64,000 nucleotides of DNA from Oceanospirillaceae bacterium (GTDB taxonomy: Bacteria > Pseudomonadota > Gammaproteobacteria > Pseudomonadales > Litoribrevibacteraceae), in assembly GCA_015665455.1 (NCBI GenBank), contig JADFAD010000001.1, positions 744,001 to 808,000 of the forward strand, in the 5' to 3' direction. The first letter of the stretch is position 1, and each line of letters starts with the position of its first letter. The notes under the pieces were generated by a model. It did no database searches. It worked only from the letters and a program-made list of their open reading frames with translations, and was not told the DNA's origin. Of this stretch, positions 21,983-29,746 are shown in pieces. The position numbers and the translations under genes are program-made.

Positions 21983-22996
21983 ATGAAAGACCTCCGCAGG
22001 TTTACAGGGCTCTTCGCACTGCTATTTTTGCTTGTTAGTTCAACGCAAGCCTCCGCAAACTTACCCGTTAGAACGTTTTGTGTATGGGACCCGATTGGTG
22101 CCAATGGCCCATTAACCAGCTTAATGAAAGATATGACCGTGAAGGTGCTTCAATGGGGCGTTGAGCTGAAGATACGCGCCTATACGGATGAAAACATTGC
22201 GTCGAATGATTTTAAAGCAGGGCAGTGTGACGCCGTAGCAATGACTGAAATTTCATCTCGTACGTTTAATTCGTTCACAGGGTCTATTGGTGCGGTGGGG
22301 GCTTTGCCTTCACTGAAGGAGCTCAAGACCGTTTTGCAGGTTCTGGCGCAACCGAAAGCAGAGAAACACATGATCAATGGTGACTTTGAAGTCGCGGGTA
22401 TCTTGCCTGTGGGGCCAATTTATACCTTTGTTCGAGATCGAAGCATTAATAGCTTTGATAAGTTCAAAGGGAAAAAGATGGCGACGTTTTCAATTGATCC
22501 CATGCAACTTGTGATGGCGCAGCAGGCGGGTGCATCACCGGTGGGGTCGAGCTTATCGCGTTTTGCAGGCCAATTTAATAATGGTGCTGTGGACATCGCA
22601 TTTGCACCGGCCACCGCATATTTACCGATGGAGCTTTATAAAGGGGTTGAAGCCGGTGGTGGTGTGATTAAACGCCCATTATTGCAAGCCACACTTCAAA
22701 TCATTATTCGTCGGGATCAATTCCCAGAAGGGTTTGGTCAGAAAGCCAGAACGATGTTTGCCTCTAAGCTGGATGATGCCTTTGAATTTATTACAAAGGT
22801 GGAATCGGACATACCTAACGAACATTGGGTCGTAGCTGATGCTAAGGCATCAGAAAGCATGGATGAGGTGTTTCGAGCGTCTCGAATCAAGTTGAGAGAC
22901 GATGGGCTATACAATGGAAAAACGTTGACCTTAATGAGAAAAGTGCGCTGTAAATTTAATCCGTCTAATGCGGAGTGTGTTGAGCAGACGGAATAG
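21983..22996 (+). CDS. Periplasmic solute-binding-like protein (AdeT-like)
   Basis: From the ATG at 21983 (preceded by AAGGTAAGGA) the protein has 337 residues. The signal peptide (FALLFLLVSSTQASA) is followed by a periplasmic-binding fold: RTFCVWDPIGANGPLTSLMKD, then FKAGQCDAVAMTEISSRTFN, KFKGKKMATFSIDPMQLVMAQ and VDIAFAPATAYLPMELYKG. I associate this with the putative solute-binding family that includes Acinetobacter AdeT proteins (DUF6091), loosely related to TRAP-type binding proteins. No membrane permease genes adjoin it. The ligand is unknown. Confidence 0.6.
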   Translation: MKDLRRFTGLFALLFLLVSSTQASANLPVRTFCVWDPIGANGPLTSLMKDMTVKVLQWGVELKIRAYTDENIASNDFKAGQCDAVAMTEISSRTFNSFTGSIGAVGALPSLKELKTVLQVLAQPKAEKHMINGDFEVAGILPVGPIYTFVRDRSINSFDKFKGKKMATFSIDPMQLVMAQQAGASPVGSSLSRFAGQFNNGAVDIAFAPATAYLPMELYKGVEAGGGVIKRPLLQATLQIIIRRDQFPEGFGQKARTMFASKLDDAFEFITKVESDIPNEHWVVADAKASESMDEVFRASRIKLRDDGLYNGKTLTLMRKVRCKFNPSNAECVEQTE

Positions 22997-23046
22997 ATCG
23001 GAGTATCCTATCGGCGAACTCAGTTTGAGTACTTATAGGGCGCCGT

Positions 23047-23430
23047 ATGCTTAAAGGATTACATCACGCAGCAATCATCTGTTCTGATTATGAGAAATCA
23101 AAACACTTTTATACCTCCGTTCTTGGGTTGAAGGTGATTGCTGAAAACTACAGGGAGGCACGTAACTCCTATAAACTTGATCTCCAGTTGCCCGATGGTG
23201 GGCAAGTGGAGCTGTTTTCTTTTGAACATTCCCCAGAAAGACCCAGCTATCCTGAAGCACTCGGCTTGCGGCATTTGGCGTTTACGGTGGAATCCGTTGA
23301 GGCGTTCTCAAAACACCTGACTCAACTGGGCATTGACGTTGAGCCGATCCGAGTGGATGAATACACGGGCAGTAAATTTACGTTTTTTAGTGATCCGGAT
23401 GGCCTTCCTTTGGAACTGTATGAACTTTAG
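23047..23430 (+). CDS. gloA2: VOC-family protein, GloA2/YaeR-like
   Basis: A 127-residue vicinal-oxygen-chelate protein closely matching E. coli YaeR in order and spacing: GLHHAAIICSDYEKSKHFY, LGLKVIAENYREARNSYKLDL, VELFSFEHSPERPSYPEA and LGLRHLAFTVESVEAF, ending FFSDPDGLPLELYEL. Metal ligands are the N-terminal His, the Glu in VELFSF, the His in GLRHLAF and the C-terminal Glu. YaeR-type proteins are predicted metalloenzymes of the glyoxalase group whose substrate is not established. The start codon follows GGGCGCCGT without a good Shine-Dalgarno. Confidence 0.88.
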   Translation: MLKGLHHAAIICSDYEKSKHFYTSVLGLKVIAENYREARNSYKLDLQLPDGGQVELFSFEHSPERPSYPEALGLRHLAFTVESVEAFSKHLTQLGIDVEPIRVDEYTGSKFTFFSDPDGLPLELYEL

Positions 23431-23477
23431 CTTTCACGTTATAGTCAAGTACTTGGTCGATCAATTCAGTTGAACTC

Positions 23478-23966
23478 ATGTTAATGCAAATCACAGAAAT
23501 TTCAGACGATGCTTGGGCAAGCATTATTAAAATACAAGACGAAGCGTATTCTGGGGTGCTTCCTGAGCGTTTGAATGTTTTGAAAAGCAAGTGGGTTACA
23601 TCACCAGAGACCTGCTTTATATTCCAAACAGAGTCCAACGTTATTAAAGGGTATTTACTGGCTCATGTGTGGGACAGCTACAATCCGCCGAAGTTATTTG
23701 AAGAATTGCCTACAATTACCAACGGTTCTATTTTGTACCTTCATGATCTTGCCGTATCGCAAGATGCCAAGGGCATCGGAGTAGGCAAACGGCTTGTTCA
23801 GACGCTGATGGAGACGGCAAAAACAAAGCAATATAAAGAGATTCTTCTGGTTGCTGTTCAAGGGGCTGAAAGCTTCTGGTCGCGTTTTGGCTTCAATGAA
23901 CTGCTTGATTCCCCCGTGTGCAGTAGCTATGGCAGCGATGCTAGATTGATGCACTGCCTTTTGTAG
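23478..23966 (+). CDS. GNAT-family N-acetyltransferase
   Basis: A 162-residue acetyltransferase of the GNAT fold. The acetyl-CoA-binding motif A is visible as LHDLAVSQDAKGIGVGKRLVQTLM (the Q/R-x-x-G-x-G/A pattern is KGIGVG), preceded by the YLLAHVWDSY strand. The C-terminal region (LVAVQGAESFWSRFGFNEL) is the usual motif B. The acceptor cannot be predicted. It is on the same strand as gloA2, with 47 bases between, so the two may be co-transcribed. Confidence 0.87.
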   Translation: MLMQITEISDDAWASIIKIQDEAYSGVLPERLNVLKSKWVTSPETCFIFQTESNVIKGYLLAHVWDSYNPPKLFEELPTITNGSILYLHDLAVSQDAKGIGVGKRLVQTLMETAKTKQYKEILLVAVQGAESFWSRFGFNELLDSPVCSSYGSDARLMHCLL

Positions 23967-24195
23967 TTTTCAGTGGTTGTCACTGCTTTTCTGAAGCTTT
24001 AACAATAGCTCGGCTTAAAGAAAGTCAGTACGAGGCTTGGGGTAGGGATGTTCTCATCATGACGGCTCGTATATGGTTGAGCCGCCGTTATTTTTAGGCT
24101 CGTTTGATTATGAGGTGGGTTCTCGATATGAAGGCGTGCTGAGCAAAAGATAGTAGGGGTCGGGCTGCCCCTTCTTCGGTGCTATTGGTGCTATT

Positions 24196-24235
24196 GGTGC
24201 GATTCAAGTTCGATTGGTGCGATTCAAGTTCGATT
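24196..24235 (+). repeat. Two tandem copies of a 20-bp repeat
   Basis: GGTGCGATTCAAGTTCGATT occurs at 24196-24215 and again at 24216-24235, preceded by two GTGCTATTG units. It lies between the convergent GNAT and signal-peptidase genes and is probably slippage-generated. Confidence 0.8.
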
Positions 24236-24267
24236 CATGCGCTATAGTCGCTAGAAATGCGAGCAAA

Positions 24268-25068
24268 TCAGTTTATCGATTGGCCAATGTTTGAGAGATT
24301 TGTAGAAAAATACACATCCGTTGCAACGCCAATAATATTTTCTTGAGGTAAGCTTCCCCAAAATCGACTGTCATTGGAGTTATCTCGGTAATCGCCCAGT
24401 AAAAAGACATGCCCGGCTGGTACTGTTTGCTCTTCAACGCTGACGGAATAATCTCGTTGGCGATATTCTTCTGGGACAGAAAGCTTCTCTTCAAGCACTC
24501 CGTTTCGATAAACCTTGCCAAAAATAATGGAAATACGATCACCGCCGACAGCTGCGACGCGCTTGATGTCGGTGTCAAAGTTGGTGTTAGGCAGGTAAAA
24601 CGCGATTGCATCCCCAACGTCTAGAGATTGCTTCTTAGTGTCAATAATAACTACGTCATTGTATTGCGCACTGGGCAGCATAGAGTCTGAGCTCATAACA
24701 ATCATGTTATAACCGAGTAAATCATCGGATTTGGTACCGATGTAGAAAAATAAGGATTGAAATACAAGAAGAAAACCAACGTAGCAATACCATGTATTGT
24801 AGTTCGTCATTTGATAGTGATGGATGTTTTTAGCTGTGCGAATGGCACTTATGAAAGCATAGAGATAAACACAGAGTATGATGCAGAGAAATATAAAATT
24901 GCCGGTGAAACTCGTCAACATTCCTAATTGACCTAAGAGAAACAGACTTCCAAAGCAGGCCGCTTGGATGAATAACGCTTTTTCTAGTGCACCGACATAT
25001 AGGTGACCTAAACCGGGATAGATGAGAGAGAGGAAACCTGCAGTGAAGGGGCTTCTTTTTAAGAGCAT
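24268..25068 (-). CDS. lepB: Signal peptidase I with unusual multi-helix N terminus
   Basis: A type I signal peptidase of about 266 residues; the family cuts signal peptides on the outer face of the inner membrane. The catalytic serine lies in MSSDSMLPSAQYNDVV, the catalytic lysine in TDIKRVAAVGGDRI, and the closing box is GDYRDNSNDSRFWG. The N-terminal 100 residues are unusual: GFLSLIYPGLGHLYVGALEKALF resembles small TM2-like membrane proteins and is followed by three more hydrophobic segments, where LepB normally has one or two. I start at the ATG at 25068 because AAGGA lies eight bases before it. It may be a second, specialised peptidase. Confidence 0.85.
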   Translation of the reverse strand: MLLKRSPFTAGFLSLIYPGLGHLYVGALEKALFIQAACFGSLFLLGQLGMLTSFTGNFIFLCIILCVYLYAFISAIRTAKNIHHYQMTNYNTWYCYVGFLLVFQSLFFYIGTKSDDLLGYNMIVMSSDSMLPSAQYNDVVIIDTKKQSLDVGDAIAFYLPNTNFDTDIKRVAAVGGDRISIIFGKVYRNGVLEEKLSVPEEYRQRDYSVSVEEQTVPAGHVFLLGDYRDNSNDSRFWGSLPQENIIGVATDVYFSTNLSNIGQSIN

Positions 25069-25332
25069 ACTGAACATCCTTATTATAATTTTATGGCATC
25101 CATTGCCAATAGTCCGGAAGTTTACCGTTAAACGCGGCAATCGCCCAGTTTAAATGGTTAAATCGTTAATTTATTGATCTGTTTATTCGATCAGTAGAAA
25201 GTAAATAATTATCATAAAACAAGTGATTTTTAGTTCACTGTATGCTCGTCAGGTATACGGTTTAATCCAAGACGACCCAATAAAATAACAACTATAGTAT
25301 GAGTACTATCCAACGTTTAACGGAGGTTTGCC

Positions 25333-26256
25333 ATGACGTTTTGGAGAGCTTCAACTTTGATTGTTTTGGGTTTTGTTATTTTACCTTTTCAAACTTCCGC
25401 AGAAGTTGTTACTCAATCGGGCTTTTCGTATTTATCTTCTACCCCTGAAATTCATTATCAGGTCACGGTAAATAAGAAGACTATCGTTTCGGCGGCGTTG
25501 GTCGTTGTGGATATTGGCGATGCTGCGCCTTCAGGTCACGAGGTAGCCAGCGCAGAATTAATATCTCAAATAAACATTCCTTCAACGTTTACCTTTTCAA
25601 AACCAAATGAGGGTTGGCCGGAGGGTTATTACAAAATTGTGGTGAAAGATGACGATCGTATCATTGAGACGGTCAAGTTTAATGTGATTTCGCCTGCGGA
25701 TGCAGCCACTCAGTCTGAGGCATATTCAGGGCAACGAAGCATTGATACGCCTGCTCCAACGCCTTTGGCTCGTAATGCCGCGCCTTCTGGCGTGCTTGCA
25801 TTCGGTGAAGGTGGCCAGCTTACTTCGGACGCAGCCAGTGCCTACGTGGATGCGTTGGTTTTTATTCTGGGGCAGATAGGCCAAGCTAGAACGTTTAACC
25901 CAGAAGAACGCCAAATGATTATGAACAATTTATCGGAAAGCTATGCAACGTATCCGACGGACACACAGCAGGATTTGGCTTCGGCTCGATCCATTTTGTT
26001 TGAGTATCAAAATTCATGGAATTACATCGGGTTAGATGAACAAAAAGAGTTTGCATACGCGGTTTTGGCCATTGCGTATGGTGAACAAGCGGCGGCGGAT
26101 GCATTGGGCATGAATTCAAGGCAAGGGTCAGGAGGTTCCTCTAACCAAGCCGGTAGCGGTGGCAGTTCTTATTATTCGGACGGCGCGTCTTATGTGAGTG
26201 ATGGTGAATGTGCAATCTTTTCTTCTGAATATGGAAGTGTATCGTCCTGTGATTAA
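25333..26256 (+). CDS. Exported hypothetical protein
   Basis: A 307-residue protein with a signal peptide (TLIVLGFVILPFQTSA) and a strong ribosome site (GGAGG, nine bases before the ATG). Residues 25-125 have a beta-rich pattern (PEIHYQVTVNKKTIVSAALVVVD, EGYYKIVVKDDDRIIETVKF). The middle is a proline/alanine linker, and residues 165-260 form helices (AYVDALVFILGQIGQARTF, FAYAVLAIAYGEQAAADAL). The tail is rich in Gly and Ser with two cysteines. I do not recognise the family. It stands alone between genes of unrelated function. Confidence 0.65.
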   Translation: MTFWRASTLIVLGFVILPFQTSAEVVTQSGFSYLSSTPEIHYQVTVNKKTIVSAALVVVDIGDAAPSGHEVASAELISQINIPSTFTFSKPNEGWPEGYYKIVVKDDDRIIETVKFNVISPADAATQSEAYSGQRSIDTPAPTPLARNAAPSGVLAFGEGGQLTSDAASAYVDALVFILGQIGQARTFNPEERQMIMNNLSESYATYPTDTQQDLASARSILFEYQNSWNYIGLDEQKEFAYAVLAIAYGEQAAADALGMNSRQGSGGSSNQAGSGGSSYYSDGASYVSDGECAIFSSEYGSVSSCD

Positions 26257-26346
26257 TACGCTTAGATTCACCGTCTATGTTGGTCGTGTTGGAGTGGGTT
26301 TTCTTTTATGATGGGGGTTCAAATCGCTGTTTAAACAAATTAATTA

Positions 26347-27111
26347 ATGGTCCAATCGTTCTTTGTTTTCTTAATACTTATACCGCTAATCTCAATCGCT
26401 CATGCAGATACCATTACACTTGCAGGGGATGAATGGTGCCCAATAAATTGTAACCCTAATAGTGATCACGAAGGATTCATGGTGGATATCGCTCGGCAAG
26501 TATTTGCTGAGAAAGGGCATGTGGTTGAGTATAAAATCATTCCTTGGAACAGATCATTGCAAATGGCTCGGTCAGGTAAGATTAATGGTGTTGTTGGGTC
26601 TTACGTTGAAGACTGCCCTGACTTTGTTTTTCCTGAGAATGAACAAGCTTTGATTGGATTTTCTTTTTTTGTCAAAGAAGATAGCCCATGGGTATTTTCG
26701 GGGATGGCCTCCCTTGGTGAGATTCGTCTTGGAGTTGCCGCTAATTATTCGTACGGAGATGCGCTGGATCGGTACATCGAACAATATAAACAAGATAGTG
26801 ACAGGGTTCAGATAAATTATGGAAATACGCCGGTTGAAAATAACCTAAGAAAGTTACTGACGGGGCGGATTGATGCTGTTGTGTCTACGGAAGCAGTTAT
26901 ATTGCATATCTCGGACAGACTGGACATCGCTGATCAGTTTAAATTGGCTGGTAAGGTGAATGAGCCCAAAAAGACGTTTATTGCGTTCTCGCCTGAGCTG
27001 GATTCGTCGCATGATTATGCTCACATACTTTCGAAAGGCATGAATGATTTACGGTTATCCGGTGATTTAGCCAAGATACTTGCGAAGTACGGTTTGAGGG
27101 ATTGGCAGTAA
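26347..27111 (+). CDS. Extracellular solute-binding protein, family 3-like
   Basis: A 254-residue periplasmic protein with a signal peptide (FFVFLILIPLISIAHAD). The bilobal SBP family 3 pattern is visible: TITLAGDEWCPINCNPNSDHEGFMVDIARQVF, VVEYKIIPWNRSLQMARSG, IRLGVAANYSYGDALDRYIEQY and LLTGRIDAVVSTEAVILH. Such proteins bind amino acids or related small molecules, either for an ABC importer or as free-standing sensors. No permease or ATPase adjoins it, so its partner must be elsewhere. The substrate is not predictable from motifs. Confidence 0.82.
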   Translation: MVQSFFVFLILIPLISIAHADTITLAGDEWCPINCNPNSDHEGFMVDIARQVFAEKGHVVEYKIIPWNRSLQMARSGKINGVVGSYVEDCPDFVFPENEQALIGFSFFVKEDSPWVFSGMASLGEIRLGVAANYSYGDALDRYIEQYKQDSDRVQINYGNTPVENNLRKLLTGRIDAVVSTEAVILHISDRLDIADQFKLAGKVNEPKKTFIAFSPELDSSHDYAHILSKGMNDLRLSGDLAKILAKYGLRDWQ

Positions 27112-27198
27112 CGGTATTGTTCATCATGATCTAGGGCGCAATGCTTAACAGAGAGCCGCTGGACTGGGCCCTCGTATGGTATTTACATTAATGAAAGG

Positions 27199-28752
27199 TT
27201 ATCGATAAAAGGCAGAGTTGGGTGCCCAGCGATCAGCCCAAGGTTTTGCTTCTTCAAGTTCGTACGCTAACTCCAATAATCGTCGTTCATAGCCTCGCCC
27301 AGCAGAGAATTGACTGCCAATGGGTAAGCCTGCCGCACTGGTGAATAAGGGGAGGGTAATTGCGGTTGCACCGACAGTGTTATGCAGCGGTGTATAGGCG
27401 GCATAATCCAGCATTCGTTCAAATACGGTTTCAAACTTCACATCTGGCGATTGTTCACCAATCAATACGGGCGGAGTTCTAAGTGTTGGTGAGAGATGAG
27501 CGTCGTACCTCATATAAAATTCATCGCAAATGCTTTCAATTTTTTCGAAGTATTTCAAAGAACGCTTAATGACGCCTGATTTTTGTTTTTCTTTCATTTT
27601 AAGCCAATCAGCTAGCCCCAGAGTTAAAGGTTCTAATCCCTCTTCTGCCGAGGTCCATTTGAATTGGAGTAGGCCAATGGCTTTGGCGTATTTTGCTAAT
27701 TTATAAGGGGTTGAAGCCCAAATACCCATGAAATGCTCTGAAAATTCTTCACCATTTATGAGGGGTTGTGCTTCTACTACTTCGTGACCAAGATCCGCAC
27801 AAAGTTGAGCGGTATTCTCAATGGCGGCTTGTACGTCAGGGTGTGCAGGTGTGCCTTGATGTTCGCTCCTTGTAGACACGGCTATCTTTAGGCGTTTTGA
27901 GGAAGGCCCTGAAACAAAACCCGTGGGTTCAAAAATAGCTTTTTTCCCTTTGCGTTCGCTCACATTCAACAGTTGGGCGGTGTCTCGAACCGTTCGGCTG
28001 ACGCCCAAACGACAAAGGATGTCAGCGGGCATGACTTTGTCTTCCCCCCAGGTAATGAAGTCCCTCCCTCGACTTGGTTTCAGCCCGACCAAACCACAGA
28101 TGGACGCAGGTATTCTGATGGAACCACCTCCATCGTCCGCTTGCGCAAAAGGAACCATGCCTGACGCGACCGCCGCTGCAGAGCCCCCACTGGAGCCGCC
28201 CGTATGATGAGCCAGATTCCAAGGGTTACGAGTGGGGCCGTGTAAAAGCGGTTCAGTCGTTGCCATAAGACCAAATTCAGGCGTGTTGGTTTTCCCTAAA
28301 ATAACTAAACCGGATTGTCTTGCTGTTTTTACAATGCCGATGTCTTTCTTTGCTTTGTAGCCTTTGAATAAACGGGAGCCATATTCTAAAGGTTGACCTT
28401 TAATGTCGGATAAATCTTTTATTAAGTAAGGGACACCTCTAAAAGGCCCATCCGGTATGTTGCCTGATTTAGCTTGTTCGCGGGCCAGATCAAACATGGG
28501 GTGGATCACTGCGTTTATGGCTGGGTTCATTGCTTCAATACGTTTAATCGCAGCATCTACCAGTTCCAGGGGGCTGACTTCTCGTGTTCGAACCAGTTCT
28601 GCCTGAGCCATTGCGTCCATCGTGACGAAGGGGTCACTGGGTTCTGTATTGGTATTTGGTTTTGTGTGCTTTGATTCTGGCGTTGATACGTTGGCAGCGT
28701 TTCTTAGCGTGTTTTGTAAAGTGCTTCTTTGAGTGCTTGGGTGATCCATCAC
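27199..28752 (-). CDS. Amidase-signature enzyme
   Basis: A 517-residue amidase. The Ser-cisSer-Lys machinery is present: Lys in GVPYLIKDLSDIKG, the Gly/Ser-rich segment TGGSSGGSAAAVASGM (cis-Ser), and the nucleophilic serine in GGGSIRIPASICGLVGLKPS. The family hydrolyses amide bonds of many substrates. The protein starts with a 45-residue hydrophilic, Thr/Asn/Ser-rich extension before the conserved MDAMAQAELVRTREVSPLELVDAA. This may be disordered, or the start may be the downstream ATG of MDAMAQ. It is monocistronic; the substrate is unknown. Confidence 0.88.
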   Translation of the reverse strand: MMDHPSTQRSTLQNTLRNAANVSTPESKHTKPNTNTEPSDPFVTMDAMAQAELVRTREVSPLELVDAAIKRIEAMNPAINAVIHPMFDLAREQAKSGNIPDGPFRGVPYLIKDLSDIKGQPLEYGSRLFKGYKAKKDIGIVKTARQSGLVILGKTNTPEFGLMATTEPLLHGPTRNPWNLAHHTGGSSGGSAAAVASGMVPFAQADDGGGSIRIPASICGLVGLKPSRGRDFITWGEDKVMPADILCRLGVSRTVRDTAQLLNVSERKGKKAIFEPTGFVSGPSSKRLKIAVSTRSEHQGTPAHPDVQAAIENTAQLCADLGHEVVEAQPLINGEEFSEHFMGIWASTPYKLAKYAKAIGLLQFKWTSAEEGLEPLTLGLADWLKMKEKQKSGVIKRSLKYFEKIESICDEFYMRYDAHLSPTLRTPPVLIGEQSPDVKFETVFERMLDYAAYTPLHNTVGATAITLPLFTSAAGLPIGSQFSAGRGYERRLLELAYELEEAKPWADRWAPNSAFYR

Positions 28753-29009
28753 ATGCCCCTGTTTTCTTATTTTTATTTATCGTGAATAGATATTGTTGCA
28801 TATCGTCAGGAAAATGCTGGAGGTTTTCTCTAAATATTAATTTTTTACTGGGGCATTTATGTAAACACCTACCAAATTGGTGTTGGTATTCTCAATATTT
28901 TAAACATCCTCTTACATCTATGTGGCAATGCGGCACGTTACTGACAATAAATTACGGCAACGGATTGCCAGTGTTCGTTTGCCGGTAAGTGATTAAATCT
29001 TAACCATGT

Positions 29010-29027
29010 AACGGTTTGTAAACCGTT
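29010..29027. repeat. Perfect 8-bp inverted repeat upstream of a sigma54 promoter
   Basis: AACGGTTT and AAACCGTT are exact inverted repeats around GT, followed by TTTT, nine bases before the sigma54 -24 element. It could be a regulator site or a weak intrinsic terminator isolating the promoter. The region 28753-29009 shows no gene. Confidence 0.55.
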
Positions 29028-29036
29028 TTTTACGGC

Positions 29037-29052
29037 TGGCACACTTTCTGCA
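29037..29052 (+). promoter_or_regulatory. Sigma54 (RpoN) promoter
   Basis: TGGCAC-ACTTTC-TGCA fits the -24/-12 consensus TGGCACG-N4-TTGCA with correct GG/GC spacing and only two changes. It lies 46 bases before the gene at 29099. Confidence 0.65.
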
Positions 29053-29098
29053 TTATTAGGTTAAAACTTATACAGTTAGTCCAAAGGATTGCAGAATC

Positions 29099-29746
29099 AT
29101 GGTCAGTTCAATTAATAATTCAGTGACAAATACTCCGCCGGTGACAGGGAGTACCGCTGAGAAACAAACGGCAACAACAACGGCTGGGACCGGTACCAAT
29201 TCTGGTAACGAACAGTCTCAAGCCGTTGAGAATGACATTAAGCTTTCAAGTCGTGCTCGCAAGGTACAGATGTTGAATGAAGAGTTTTTCTCGGCGGGGC
29301 CTTCCAGTGTAAAAATTACGCCGGAGTTTTTGCAGAGGCTTCAAGAGTACGGATTCATTTCTGAAAAAGAAGCTGAAAGTCTAGGTGCATTGAAGACGAG
29401 CAGCGCAGGTGCAGAAGGAACGTTAGGCGAATTATCAAATGCGATTGAAGACCTCAGTCAACGTTTGAAGGAAGAAAGTCCTGACGATAATTTGCTAAGT
29501 ATCTTAGAGCGTTCTGACGCCATCATTAATAACTTGGATGGCTCAAAGCCTTCTAATTTAGCTGCGAACATTAAAACGGTCAGTGCTGAATTGAATGCGT
29601 ATCTGGACAGCAGTGACGCAGAAAAACTGTCCGATGAAGAAAAAGAAAGCATGACGGAGTTGAGTTTGGCTTTGGAAATCGCCAACCGATTAAACCCGAA
29701 TAATGTGTCTTCTCAGCAGTTAAACAGTTATCTGTCTTTTGCTTAA
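29099..29746 (+). CDS. Hypothetical helical protein under a sigma54 promoter
   Basis: A 215-residue protein without signal peptide or membrane segment. The first 45 residues are Thr/Asn/Ser-rich and probably disordered. The rest is acidic and strongly helical (DIKLSSRARKVQMLNEEFF, FLQRLQEYGFISEKEAESLG, EGTLGELSNAIEDLSQRLKEE). A disordered N terminus, helical body and RpoN-type promoter are features of some flagellar or secretion-linked proteins, but no flagellar gene is near and I do not recognise the family. Its stop codon overlaps the end of the convergent SulP gene by four bases. Confidence 0.7.
   Translation: MVSSINNSVTNTPPVTGSTAEKQTATTTAGTGTNSGNEQSQAVENDIKLSSRARKVQMLNEEFFSAGPSSVKITPEFLQRLQEYGFISEKEAESLGALKTSSAGAEGTLGELSNAIEDLSQRLKEESPDDNLLSILERSDAIINNLDGSKPSNLAANIKTVSAELNAYLDSSDAEKLSDEEKESMTELSLALEIANRLNPNNVSSQQLNSYLSFA

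Noticed and set aside
27923-28274. Overlapping frames on both strands inside the amidase gene
   Set aside because: The amidase catalytic motifs occupy this stretch on the minus strand; the others are frame shadows.
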